Under the pieces are notes generated by a model. It worked only from the letters and a program-made list of their open reading frames with translations, was not told where the DNA came from and made no database searches. The position numbers and the translations under genes were made by a program. This document shows positions 43,651-53,948 of a DNA stretch of 64,000 bases, piece by piece. The DNA comes from Neovahlkampfia damariscottae (lineage: Eukaryota > Heterolobosea > Selenaionea > Neovahlkampfiida > Neovahlkampfiidae), in assembly GCA_016618085.1 (NCBI GenBank), contig JABLTG010000008.1:1-64000 (forward strand), read 5' to 3'. How positions within the stretch are numbered: the stretch's first letter is position 1; the number at the start of each line of letters is the position of its first letter.

Positions 43651-43855
43651 AGGTGTCTTTTACTAAAAATTGGCTGAAACAACACATCAACAGAATAAGT
43701 ATTTTTCTTTCAATCTAATGAGTCGCATCATTCCAATAAGCATTGATACTAGCAATAAGTATCGCTGTCGATATATTTTTTCGTGGTTTTTAGAATAAAA
43801 TCAGTTTCCAAATTTAAAATGATAAACTCAATTCACATTGCTAATTGAAAAAAAT

Positions 43856-44638
43856 TTATTCGAAATTGTAGACATAAAGTTTTGTTTGATTTTGATCTTT
43901 TCTGATGACTGAAAGAACATCTACCATTTCACAAACCCCCTTAAAATGCTTTGGCATGTATTTCTTGCAGTATTCCTTTATGTCTTCAGCTTTTGGATCG
44001 TCTAGGAATTGATGAGAAAGCGGAAGTCTGCTGTTTTTCATATCATTTAAAATTTCCTCATAATCACTTGGAGTAAAATTATATTTGGTGCATATCTCAT
44101 TAAATTTGCTCTGTATGCCTTGATTTGAAGTCTTGGCGTGTTTAAATTTGTATATTTTTTTGTTTGAATCTTTTGTTACTCGTTCCATAATTGCCGATTC
44201 CAGTTGCAATCCAAGTTCAAAAACCGCACCCAACTGAGTCTTTTTTCTTTCATTTTCTTCTAATATTTTTAGTCTATCTTCAACAGAATTAAGGGTTTTT
44301 TGAAGTTTTAAATTTTCTTTTTTGACATCGTCAAGATCTTTTCTAAGTTTTAAATTTTCTTCTTTCAAATTCTTATTTTCCAATTCAAGATCATGAATTT
44401 TTTTTTCTTGCTCAAGAATTTTCGTTTCTTGATTTGTTGTTCTTTGGGTCAAGTCTTGATAATTATCACAATATTTTTTAATTTCTTGGATGTAGTCATC
44501 ATTTTGCTTTCTCAAAGCATCATTTTCTTTTTGGAGTCGCTCAGCAATTTGTTTATATTTTTCTAAGTCATCAAATACTTTGGTTGCATCCATCACTGGG
44601 AACGGAAGAGTTACTGATAAGTTCTTTTCTTTGTCCAT
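43856..44638 (-). CDS. Coiled-coil cargo protein of the nested element
   Basis: Single exon, 260 aa from ATG 44638, TAA; longer in-frame starts upstream would add a hydrophobic stretch overlapping the divergent gene and are less likely. After MDKEKNLSVTLPFPVMD, a coiled coil fills about residues 20-140 (KENDALRKQNDDYIQEI). The last 110 residues form a helical domain (SKFNEICTKYNFTPSDYEEI). No known domain is recognised. It shares a 132-bp divergent promoter with the zinc/SAM gene. It could be a DNA-binding or capture factor for the element, but nothing shows this directly. Confidence 0.65.
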   Translation of the reverse strand: MDKEKNLSVTLPFPVMDATKVFDDLEKYKQIAERLQKENDALRKQNDDYIQEIKKYCDNYQDLTQRTTNQETKILEQEKKIHDLELENKNLKEENLKLRKDLDDVKKENLKLQKTLNSVEDRLKILEENERKKTQLGAVFELGLQLESAIMERVTKDSNKKIYKFKHAKTSNQGIQSKFNEICTKYNFTPSDYEEILNDMKNSRLPLSHQFLDDPKAEDIKEYCKKYMPKHFKGVCEMVDVLSVIRKDQNQTKLYVYNFE

Positions 44639-44770
44639 TATGATCGTAGTTCTTGAGAATAATTTGAATTTTCGTACTTTATCGCGTATATAGTCTTTCG
44701 ATTTAACGCGATACAAAGGATAAATTTGACCTATAGTGAACCGACCAATAAAACTCAGTTTTAGTTCAAA

Positions 44771-45265
44771 ATGAACGAACGTAAATATCGCGAAGCAAAG
44801 TGCAGCAATTGCGAAGAAACTGATTACGACAAAAGAAACCATAAATGTAAGAAATGTGAACACAGGCTATTGTACAAATGTAATAGTTGCCAGAGTTGGT
44901 TTGAAAACAGAAAGCATTCAACTCATTCTCCGTGTAATGACGTTCAATGCAATTTATGTTTCAAATCTTTTGACAAATTGAATTTTAAAAACCATACTTG
45001 CACTTTAGATACAAATGTATATTTTGAAACAGAATTCGGTTTTGAAAACCAAAATAATTTTGTGAGAAATTGGCTAGATTCTTTTGGTATGGGAATCTAC
45101 GCAGATGAACTCATAAAAAATGGCTTTGACAGAAGAGAAACAATTAAATTTTTAAACCTCGAATATATTTCCAAAATGGATGTTAAGATTGGACATTATT
45201 TGTACATTTTGGAAAAACTTGAAGAATTAAAAAAAGAATTGTCTCAAATACAAACTCTAAAATAA
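44771..45265 (+). CDS. Zinc-finger-like plus SAM-domain cargo protein of the nested element
   Basis: Single exon, 164 aa, TAA. CCAAT at 44745-44749 lies 21 nt before the ATG. The N-terminal half is Cys/His-rich with repeated CxxC pairs (CSNCEE, CKKCEH, CNSCQSW, CNLCFKSF), suggesting zinc ribbons. The C-terminal half matches a SAM domain: VRNWLDSFGMGIYADELIKN, then LNLEYISKMDVKIGHYLYIL. SAM domains mediate protein-protein or protein-RNA contacts. It looks intact and host-like, suggesting either capture of a host gene or long residence as cargo. Confidence 0.75.
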   Translation: MNERKYREAKCSNCEETDYDKRNHKCKKCEHRLLYKCNSCQSWFENRKHSTHSPCNDVQCNLCFKSFDKLNFKNHTCTLDTNVYFETEFGFENQNNFVRNWLDSFGMGIYADELIKNGFDRRETIKFLNLEYISKMDVKIGHYLYILEKLEELKKELSQIQTLK

Positions 45266-45320
45266 ATCATTTTATTTTGGTTAAGTGAAATTCTATTTAT
45301 GATCAGTGCGACGTCTATTA

Positions 45321-45481
45321 GCATCTTTATGCCAACAAATTAATTATCATGTCATCAAATACTTGAGCAATGAAGATGATATTTATTATTCTGATGAACA
45401 ATTAGAAAAGAAATGAAAACAACAAGAAAAAAAATAAAAACTTCAAAGATAAAAACAAAGAATCAAAGAATAAAATTTTAA
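45321..45481 (+). pseudogene. Relic of a Harbinger transposase C-terminus inside the nested element
   Basis: Reads INYHVIKYLSNEDDIYY and DEQLEKK, a stop, then KQQEKK, matching TNYHIIKYPLRNEDGIYY, DEELEKK and KQQERNKK at the end of the outer transposase. Everything upstream of this in the transposase gene is missing. It lies next to the right end, as the intact transposase's C-terminus lies next to the outer left end. Confidence 0.8.
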
Positions 45482-45555
45482 TTTCTGGAGAACCTGTGTT
45501 TCATTTGAAAGTGTCATGGTTCATTTTGAAGTGTCGCGTTACAAATAAAAACACG

Positions 45556-45770
45556 ACTTTTCTTGTATAACAGGACTTAGTACAAGTAACATGACTTAGT
45601 TGGTTGAAACCACACTTAGTTGGAATAACGCGACTTAGTTGGAGTAACGAGACTTAGTTGAAATAAAGTCCTGTTACTAGGAAAAACGGTATTTAGTTGG
45701 TTGAAACGCTATACTTCAAGTTTGAAACTAAGGTTTATTCGCACAACGCGACTAATTACGTAGGAGTCTT
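45556..45770 (-). repeat. Right inverted end of nested element
   Basis: Units such as ACTTAGTTGGAATAACGCG recur about every 20 bp; pairs with 43343-43557. Confidence 0.85.
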
Positions 45771-45967
45771 AATATGTTTAAAATTCTCATTGGGCTATGG
45801 AAAGCTTGTTAAAATCAAATAAAAATATACGAAGAATATAACGAAGATTAAGCATTTTTACTTTATTCAATGGAAAGAATCCAAAAAATAGTTTGAACCT
45901 AAATTTTTTTTGAATGACTCATGTTTGAATCATTCAAAACCGTTTTCAATTTTGCTTAATATTTTTT

Positions 45968-46193
45968 GTATTAACATGATTTTTTATGCAATAAATGACT
46001 CATTGTAAGAAACACGACTTGTTGTTTTGAAACACCACTTATTGCCTAATTACATACTTGTTGTAAATAACATAACTCATTGTCTAATTAGCGATGATAG
46101 ATATGAAAACACGACTTGTTTATAAGAAACGCCACACTTCGACTTGAAAACTAAAGTTTATTATCATAACATGACGAATTGTCCAAGAGTCTT
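45968..46193 (-). repeat. Right inverted end of outer Harbinger element
   Basis: 226 bp ending GAGTCTT; reverse complement of 40186-40411 with scattered mismatches. Units like ACTTGTTGT and CTAATTA recur. Confidence 0.88.
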
Positions 46194-46305
46194 AATGAAC
46201 AGATAGAAAAACACACCAGCAACAACCGGAAATTTTTATTTTCAGTTTTCATAAAATAAAAAAGTTTTTCATTGGTCTGTATTTGTTCCGAAATTTACTT
46301 TGTTG

Positions 46306-47366
46306 ATGAGAGACTCAATTATTGCACCTTCATTATTATCAGCTGATTTTAGTAGACTAAAAGAAGAAGCAGCTAAATGTGTTGAAAATGGAGCAGACTG
46401 GTTGCACATGGACATTATGGTAACAAAAATAAAAAAAAATAAAAAATTTAGGATGGACATTTTGTTGATAATCTGTAAAATTTGGAAAATTATTGACTTC
46501 TTATAGAACCATTGGACCTGTAGTTATTCAAAGTTTAAGAAAAAATACAGAATCATTTATTGATTGTCATTTAATGGTCACTCATCCTCAAAAATGGTTT
46601 TACTTTTAAAATTTTGAATTTTTAAGGTTGGATATGATGAAAACAGCAGGAGCTGATAATGTATTACTTTTTTTTTTTTGAATTCATTTTTTAGTTCACT
46701 TTTCATTATGAAACAGTTGATACAGAACACATAAAAAAATTTATCAAACAAATTAATAATACTGGAATGAAATGTTCAATTGCTATAAAACCTGATACAA
46801 ATGTCAATGTTTTACTTCCATTATTAGATGATGATTCATTGGATATTTTTATGATTTTAATCATGGTTTTTATTTTTAATTAAAAAAAACTAAATTTTAA
46901 AAAAGACTGGTATGAAGAACTAATTAAATATTAAATAATTTAAAGTACATCCAGGGTTTGGTGGACAAAAATTCATGTCTTCAATGGTATCTTTTTTATT
47001 TTTTAAATTTCTTTTTTTAGATGGAAAAAGTTGAACTTTTACATGAAAAATATCCAAGTTTGAATATACAAGTTGGTAAGAATATTATATATATATTTAA
47101 TGTCAGATGGTGGTTTAAGTGAAGAAACTATTGGAATGGCTTCAAAAGCAGGTGCTAATGTTATAGTAGCAGGCTCTGCAATTTTCAAAGCAAATGATAT
47201 GAAAAAAACAATAGCACTACTCCGTAAAAACGTTGATGATTATTTAATTAACGAAAAAACAACAAATTTAAACCCAACACCAAAAAAAGGAAAATTACAA
47301 GAAGAAATTAATATAGACGAACTTCTTTATTCACCAGTAGTTCCAGTCTCTAAAAATATTTTTTGA
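46306..47366 (+). CDS. RPE: Ribulose-phosphate 3-epimerase, nine exons with a 4-nt micro-exon
   Basis: Exons 46306-46419, 46452-46474, 46507-46596, 46627-46660, 46695-46865, 46906-46909, 46946-46986, 47021-47075, 47107-47366; 263 aa, TGA. This pentose-phosphate TIM-barrel interconverts ribulose-5-P and xylulose-5-P. Seen: [14 protein letters not shown], the metal His/Asp in [40 protein letters not shown] and DGGLSEET. The 4-nt exon supplies the Thr and first base of Val in MTVHPGFGG. The C-terminus runs about 40 residues beyond the fold, and its last 40 nt overlap the 3' end of the convergent PPR gene. The Harbinger element ends 112 bp upstream. Confidence 0.95.
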
Positions 47367-47866
47367 ATTTCATCAAATTGTTTTTTGACATAAAATTTTT
47401 GTAAAATCTCTTCTGAATACTCTTTTGAAATTAAATCTTCAAATTCTTCTTTTGTAGCGTTTTTATAACCTTTTAAGAGATAAACATAAGTCCAACTATT
47501 TGGCGACAATCTCTTTGATTTCATTTCATCAAATAATTTTTTTGCTTCTTGAAAATTACCGAGTTTTGAGTATGAATGAATCATCATGTTGTATAAAATT
47601 TTATCACTTTTTTTTAATTGACAAGCAGTATCAAAAATTTCTCTTGCTTTATCAACTTGTTTTCCTCTAAAACCAACTAATTGAACCATTTTACGATATG
47701 TTGTTATATGAGCAATTGAGTGGTTTTGTTGTATTTTTTTAAAAATATTGACTCCATGTTTCCATCTACAATTTGGCATAAAAGATTGTAATTGTTGATT
47801 AATATATGTTGTATTTAAAGGTCTTGGTTGACGTACTTTAGAAAATGAAAATTTTGTTGTGTTCAT
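47327..47866 (-). CDS. Short PPR-repeat protein
   Basis: Single exon, 179 aa, TAA. Three or so pentatricopeptide units are visible: ITTYRKMVQLVGFRGKQVDK, ILYNMMIHSYSKLGNFQEAK and TYVYLLKGYKNAT. The basic N-terminus (MNTTKFSFSKVRQPRPLN) could direct it to mitochondria, where PPR proteins bind organelle RNA. It is short for the family and may act as a ribosome-associated or RNA-stability factor. Its 3' end overlaps the epimerase gene on the other strand by 40 nt. ATTGG lies about 30 nt upstream of the start. Confidence 0.8.
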   Translation of the reverse strand: MNTTKFSFSKVRQPRPLNTTYINQQLQSFMPNCRWKHGVNIFKKIQQNHSIAHITTYRKMVQLVGFRGKQVDKAREIFDTACQLKKSDKILYNMMIHSYSKLGNFQEAKKLFDEMKSKRLSPNSWTYVYLLKGYKNATKEEFEDLISKEYSEEILQKFYVKKQFDEIQKIFLETGTTGE

Positions 47867-47919
47867 CTTTGTTATTGGAAAATAAGAACAGAAATTTGAT
47901 TGGTTAATAAAGTTTGAAT

Positions 47920-49491
47920 TTATTTAAAAAAGTCTTTAATTTTCTTTTGTTTTGTATCATCTGTTCTTTTTCTTTTTTTTTTGGTGTGTGAAAAAACTTT
48001 TTTCATTTGTGTTGAAATGGCACTTGAATCAATATCTTCTTCAGTTAACCAATTTATTTCATCATTTAAAATTTCATTCTTTATATTCAATTTGAAAATA
48101 TGAATTAGCTGTTTTATACTATTTTAGAAAATTTTCAATTTTTTTTTTTTTTTACTGTGAGAAGATGTGAGTGATATTTCCTGAATATTCAAGTGACATC
48201 ATTTCTTTTGGTTCTTTAAAATTAAAATTTGATTCTAAAAATTTTGAAAGAATCATTTTTGCATTTTTCTCTTCATTTTCTTCATTTTCAACTTTTTCGT
48301 TTTGAGGTGCTGGAGCATTTGGAAATTCAAATAAATTTGCTAATAATCCATTTGGTGGTCTTTTTGTAAATGCATATTTCTCAGTTGTCTCATTATAAAT
48401 AACACATGCCTTTTAATATTCACTTTTAAAAATTTGTTTTCATTTTTTACCACTATTGTTTCATCTCTTGGTTTTTTCTTTTCTTTTTTTATTGGATAGA
48501 TTTCAACTGAAGAAAGTTCCTTATTTTCGACTTGGAAAAAATAATATAAAATCAAATCTTATAAAATACCTTTTTCATAAGCTATACAAACTACTTGAAT
48601 GATTTTTTTGTTTCTTACCTTTGCAAATAGTAGATAAAGTGCAAGTTGAACAAATTGGATTTTTTGGTTTACAAAGTAAAGATCCAAATTCCATTAAAGA
48701 TTGATTAAATTCACCTGGTTTATCACTTACAATGTTAAATGAATGTTTTAACCAAACCAATCTTCAATTAATTCTTCTGCAACTTTCCAAACTTCTTTTT
48801 CATTCAATTCTTTGGCTAATAATCTCTGGAGAATTCTATTCACATTTCCATCAACTAGAGGTTCATTTCTTTTGAAAACAATGCTTGAAATTGCACCAGC
48901 TTTGTTTGTGTTAAAAAATGTTAAAAATAATTTACCTGTGTATTTTCCAACACCTTTTGACGATTATTTTATACTTTGAATTACCAGGAAGTTTTAATAG
49001 TTCTTGATGGTCTTTTGGTAATTTTGACTTGTTCTCTTCGACAATAAATTTGGCTGCTTTGTGAAAATTTGTTGCTCTTCGATAATACCCAAGACCTGCC
49101 CATTCACTGAAAAATGAGTAATTTATAAAATTGAAAATTGATTACGAATGAACCTAAAAAGTTAAAAAAAGAAAGAAAATTACTTCTTCCAAAGAAGCAG
49201 CAGCTAAATCTTCAATAGTAGGAAATTTTTTCATCCATTTATGATAATATTGAATAACAGTGTCCACTATTATTCGAATTTAACATTTAAAAATGTTTTA
49301 CTTTTAGTTTGTTGAGACATAATTTCTGACGTCAGAACATTATAAAAAATTTGTTTTTTATCCAAGTTAGTTTGATCTCTCCATGGAAGTTTTCTAATAA
49401 AAGTATGAGATGAGTTGTATTTTTACCGATGTGTTTTTTCATACCAAGCGAGTAAATTCTTTTGTATAAGCTTCACTTCTTTTTCTTTCAT
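47920..49491 (-). CDS. MUTYH: A/G-specific adenine DNA glycosylase (MutY/MUTYH), 12 exons
   Basis: Exons 49491-49427, 49393-49302, 49266-49184, 49153-49146, 49106-48985, 48953-48936, 48899-48758, 48725-48619, 48593-48570, 48530-48451, 48409-48156, 48118-47920; 397 aa, TAA. It removes adenine mispaired with 8-oxoguanine. Seen: [35 protein letters not shown], the helix-hairpin-helix LPGVGKYTAGAI with catalytic Asp in [11 protein letters not shown], the iron-sulfur cysteines [18 protein letters not shown], and a Nudix-like C-terminus with [10 protein letters not shown]. The tail has a basic nuclear signal (KKKRKR) and ends QKKIKDFFK, a textbook PCNA-binding box. Exons of 8, 18 and 24 nt are needed to keep the conserved motifs. 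Confidence 0.95.
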
Positions 49492-49632
49492 TTTAACGGA
49501 TTTTTTTTCATTGGTTATGGAGTTTATCATTTTTCACAAACTTTTTTGATGAATTAAAAGGTTAATACTCGTTTTTTAGTCCAAAATTTACTTTGATTTT
49601 AAGTAATATAACATTTTTTATTTACAAAAATT

Positions 49633-50299
49633 TTACATCTCTTTTTTACATAATGGACAATTTTTTGAATATTCCTTTAACCAAGTTTCTATACAATCTT
49701 GATGAAATTCATGCTTACAAGGTAAAATTGAAACAATTTCATTTTTTTTTATGTTTTCTAAACAAACTGTACAGTTTTGAAATAAAATCCCTTTTTCTTC
49801 TTCGCATTGAATTGTTTTGAATTCTTGAATTTTGTCATGATCTAATGTTTTCTTTTCAACAGCTTCATCCAATCTTAATAATAATTCATAATCGTTTTCG
49901 TTCAATTCTCTTGTACTTAAATAAACAGCTAATGCTTCTTCGTCTAAATTTTCCATTCTAAGGAAGTTTTGTTGATAAAAAAGTTGAGCTTCTCTTCTTT
50001 CTTCTTCATCTTCTTCTTCAGTGTCTTCTTCGTCGTCTTCATGAATTTCATCCAAATCATCTTCGTCATCTTCTCTTACACTCAAAACGCTTGGTTTTAT
50101 GTCAAAATTTTGACTTTTTACCTTGAAAAAATCAAAGTTCAAAAATATCTATTTTTCCATACCTTTCATTCAATCCGGTTTCTCCGGTTGGAATGGGTTC
50201 TTCCTCTGCTACTAATACTAATCTTGATCTTTTAGCTGAGTTTTCTTCCTCTTTTGTGGCAATTTCATCAGAAATTTTTCTTTTTTCTTCCTCTTCCAT
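49633..50299 (-). CDS. RING-H2 ubiquitin ligase-like protein
   Basis: Exons 50299-50163 and 50113-49633; 205 aa, TAA. The 49-nt intron is the longest in the window; its acceptor was chosen because it alone keeps the frame open. An acidic middle (EDDEDDLDEIHEDDEEDTEE) precedes a C-terminal RING-H2 finger: CTVCLENIKKNE, then LPCKHEFHQDCIETWL and NCPLC, with the eight metal ligands in order. RING-H2 proteins recruit E2 enzymes to ubiquitylate targets. No membrane span is present. Substrate unknown. Confidence 0.85.
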
Positions 50300-50477
50300 C
50301 ACAAAAAAATTTCTGGCAACGATCAAATAAAATAATTGGTTAAATGAATGTTAAAAATAGATTTGATTGAACTATTATTTGTGTCAATTCTTTCATGTTT
50401 TTTATTTAAATCTCAGATTATACAAATTACTTTTTTCAACCAATCACTGATTGAATTTCCAACAAAAAAATAAAGAC

Positions 50478-52576
50478 ATGAAGGATAAAAGAAAAAAAAT
50501 GAAAAAGAGAGAAGAAAAAGAAATTGAACAACAACCAATTGAAGATTTATCAATTGATGAACTTGGAGATTTGGATGATTTTGAGAATATGAGTTCAAAT
50601 TTTGTTAAATCAAAATTAGATTATGAAGAAGATTATTTTAAACAAAAATCAATGGAGGTAGCAAAAGAAACAGAAATGGAAGATTTATTACCTATCAGAA
50701 AAAATGATGGAAAAATCGAAGTTCCAAGAGCCAAAAGAAAAAGAGAAGAAGAAGAGGAAGAAGAAAATGAAATAGTTTCTGGACCAAAAGAAAATCCAAA
50801 TAAGAAAAAGAAAAAAGATAAAAAATCAAAAAGTGAAATGCCTCATGAATATGTAGACATGGGTTTCAAAGAAATGAAATTGGAAATTGCACAACTTGCA
50901 ACAGAAATTCTTCAAGATCCAGTGTCGAATGTAAGAAAAAATATAGTCAATTTTTGACTTTGAAATAGATGAAAAACTTGAGAAAATTACTTGTTATATG
51001 TAAAGAAGCAAAAAATTATCAAATCCAACAATTAGGAGCATTATCTTTATTAGCATTATTCATTGATTTAATTCCTGATTATAGAATAAATTTAGATTCA
51101 ATGTCAGAAGATGTTATCGTAACCTATTATTCAATCATCTAATTTTTCATTTTAAAGCATAAAAAAGATGTCGAAGAATCAATTCAATTTGAAAGAAGTT
51201 TATTATCAAGTTATCAAGATTATTTACAATTTTTACACTTTAAAAAGGATTCAAAACATTTATCAATTGTTTCATTGAAATGTATGTGTGAATTACTTTT
51301 GAAGAAATCTCATTTCAATTTCAGAAGTAATATCATCAAAACAGTTGTTCCATACTTGAGTCATCAAGATGAAAAAATTGGAAATTTATGTTATGAATAT
51401 AGTAAAAAAAATGAATTCATTTTTTAATATTTTCTAGTTTCACAAGTTTTTAGAAACGATAAAATATGTGAAGTTAGTTCTGAAATTGTTGAAGAGATTT
51501 GTGAATTCATTTTGAATAGAAAATACAAAATTCATGAACGAGTTTTAAATACATTATTGAGTTTAAATTTAACAACCATTCTTGAAGAAGATCAAAAAAT
51601 GCCAGTCGATTTTTCATTTGTCAAAAAAATCAAGAAAAAACTTGCTCATACAAATCATAGAACAAAATCATTTCAACAAGAAATTTTGAGAGATTCATTA
51701 AAATTAAATGGTCAATCTTCAAATGATGAATTAAAACAAAATCAAACTGTAATTTTGAAAAATATTCTAGTTTGTTATATTAGGTTATTAAAGAATGATC
51801 CACAATCACCTTTGTTATTTAGTTCATTAGCAGGGTTAGGTAAATTTGCACATTTGATGAATGTTGATTTATTATATGATTTATTACAATACATGAAAAT
51901 TATCTTAGAATATGGAGAAATGCCATTGAATACATCACTTCAAACAATCATCACTTCAAGTAAATTAAAATTAGGATTAGGAGATGCATTAAATTTAGAT
52001 TTTAGTGATTATTATATTAAATTATATCAACTATTACCATTTTGTAATGATGCAAATTCAAGATTATACATTGATGCTCTTTATTCATTATTAGTCAAAC
52101 CAAAGAAATTACCAAAAACAAGAGTTGCTGCATTTATCAAAAGAATGTTGACTATTTCTTTAAATACATCATTAAATTTATCCATTCCTTTGGTTCATAT
52201 GTCAAAATTTTTATTAGGTCAATATCCAGGAATGAAAGAATTATTATCTGGTGAAGAATCAGGATTAGGTGAATATAATCAAGATGCAGAAAATCCTGAT
52301 AATTCAAATCCATTCTCAACCAATTTATGGGAATATTCACTTTTAGTGAATTATTTTGACATTCATGATATTGTTTTATCAGATGCCATTAAACAATTGA
52401 ATTCATCAGAATATCAAGAAATCATAACAGAATATGAAAATTTATTCAATATTAATTGGAAAGAACCAAAAGCTCATCCATTAGAAAAAAAATCAAAAAA
52501 GAAACCAGTGTTTATTACACCATCAAATTTCAGCTCACCATTTTTGAAACGTGCTTACAAATTTTTAGACAATTAA
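50478..52576 (+). CDS. NOC3: Nucleolar complex protein 3 (NOC3L-like)
   Basis: Exons 50478-50930, 50969-51118, 51158-51401, 51438-52576; 661 aa, TAA. NOC3 works in maturation and export of 60S pre-ribosomes and, in yeast, in replication initiation. The Lys/Glu-rich N-terminus has nucleolar-type basic tracts. The HEAT-like body carries family blocks in order: NYQIQQLGALSLLALFIDLI, SHFNFRSNIIKTVVPYL, IRLLKNDPQSPLLFSSLAGL, LGDALNLDFSDYYIKLYQLL, and near the end LWEYSLLVNYFDIHD. A slightly earlier donor for intron 2 (51113) is possible and would drop two residues. CCAAT lies about 35 nt before the ATG. Confidence 0.9.
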
Positions 52577-52581
52577 ATATT

Positions 52582-53625
52582 TTATTCTTCTTGAATTAAT
52601 TTTGAAGATTCTTCTTGATTTTCTTGATTTTCTTCTTTAATTCTTGGTTGTTGTTGATTTGATGATTGATTTTGGTTTTGATTTGAATTTGGATTTGATT
52701 GATGTTGTCTTTGTATTTCACTTGATGTTTCATTTGCCCAAAATGACCATCCATCTTTTAAAAATGAAACTGTATTGTTTGTTAAATTTGAAAAAAAATC
52801 AACACTTGTTTTAACTGGTTCATATTCCATTGCAGTATTTGAAATATTTGTAGCTGTATTTGTTGTATAATCTTTTACACTTTTTGCTTTATCACCAAGA
52901 CCTAAAGTTTCATCAATATTTTTATAAACATTTTGTGTTGTTTCCATTGCTTGATTTCCAAGTCCTGATAAAGTTTCTGAAAATTTATAACTTTCATCAA
53001 ATTGTTTACATGATTCAACAGAATAATGAAATGCAGATGAAACTTTTTCACTTAAATTCATACTTTCATCCATTTGTTGTGCTTTGTTTTTTACTTCTGT
53101 CATTAAATTTTCACCTTGAATGTAACCTAATGCTATTAAAGTTGTAACTACTGAACTTGATGATCTTTGACCATTTGTAAGATTTGTGTCTTCATCTAAA
53201 TGATTTTTTTCTTTTAAAGAATTTAATACAATTGATGAATATGGATGAACATTAATTTTTGAATCTTCAATTTCAGAAGAACCTAAAAGTAAAGCTGTTG
53301 CAAAAGCTTGATCTTCTTCAAATATTACAACAGCAAATTGTTTTGGATTTTGAGGATCTGGTGAAGTTGGATCATAATCTTGTACAACTTTTTCTACTGC
53401 ACCACAATATGAAAAAAATTCGGAGATGTGTTTAATTGTGGCTTTTGAAGAAATATTTGTCACATAAATTGCTTTTTTTTGTTGTTTTTCAGTCAACTTT
53501 TGGAGTTTTTAATTTTTTTTCTTTTTTTTTTTTACATTAATTAAACCAGTTGATTTTATGACGTCATTTGATAAATTTGGTGATGTACGTGGTCCTGCTT
53601 CATTTTTTTTGGTTTTGTCGCTCAT
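52582..53625 (-). CDS. RRM protein of the Vip1/BPA1 type
   Basis: Exons 53625-53536 and 53496-52582, 39-nt intron; 334 aa, TAA. The first exon supplies the only ATG, since the second opens with TTG. An RNA-recognition motif (AIYVTNISSKATIKHISEFF, QFAVVIFEEDQAFATALLL) is followed by helices with the pattern of fungal Vip1 and plant BPA1 proteins (LGYIQGENLMTEVKNKAQQM; DESMNLSEKVSSAF). The tail is Gln/Asn-rich. In plants, relatives bind lipid-transfer protein ACD11; the RRM is often unable to bind RNA. Function here is unknown. It is tail-to-tail with NOC3, 5 nt apart. Confidence 0.8.
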
Positions 53626-53948
53626 GTTTGAAAATTTTTTTTTATTCGTCACTTGAGGTGTTTGGACCAACCAAAATTATTTTTTAATTTGAAGTTGTTG
53701 GAGTTTAATTTTTTATTTCTCTCAAAAAGTTTATGATGAAAAAACTCACTTGGAATTCTTAAAGGTTTGATATTGAACTGAGTTGATCATTGGTTGATCG
53801 ACGAAGGGAAATTGAAAAATCTCAGGACAAAACTGAAAGAACTGGTTATTTTCGGATGATCAGGGATGGAAGTTTGATACTTGAATTATGATATCATTTA
53901 GATTATGAGAACTGATTTTTTTTTGGAATCAACAAATCAAATTTCAGG
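53626..53948. other. Intergenic region, divergent promoters
   Basis: About 320 bp upstream of both the RRM and the isopentenyltransferase genes. ATTGG occurs near 53790. A segment at about 53855-53930 has ATGATCA early and CTGA near its end, weakly like a C/D snoRNA, but box C is imperfect and I do not call it. Confidence 0.4.

Larger units (their letters stand above)
43343..45770. mobile_element. Nested non-autonomous Harbinger relative with two cargo genes
   Basis: 2428 bp with inverted ends of 215 bp (43343-43557 and 45556-45770), again AAGACTC...GAGTCTT and flanked by AAT on both sides. The end sequence is related to but distinct from the outer element's. It carries a coiled-coil gene and a zinc/SAM-domain gene in divergent orientation and only a relic of a transposase C-terminus (45321-45481). 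It presumably depends on a transposase supplied from elsewhere, possibly that of the outer element. Confidence 0.85.
40186..46193. mobile_element. PIF/Harbinger DNA transposon, about 6.0 kb, with a related element nested inside
   Basis: Inverted ends of 226 bp (40186-40411 and 45968-46193) start AAGACTC and end GAGTCTT, flanked on both sides by AAT, which fits a 3-bp target duplication. The element encodes an apparently intact DDE transposase (40482-41654), a small membrane protein and a third frame with an internal TAG. A 2428-bp relative (43343-45770) interrupts it. It lies 112 bp before the ribulose-phosphate epimerase ATG. No second DNA-binding (Myb-like) protein typical of PIF elements was recognised. 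Confidence 0.88.

Noticed and set aside
43343-45770. CRISPR-like array from the short repeats
   Set aside because: The units are contiguous and degenerate, confined to transposon ends, with no spacers.
53855-53930. C/D snoRNA-like motifs
   Set aside because: The C box is imperfect and no terminal stem or guide region can be shown.
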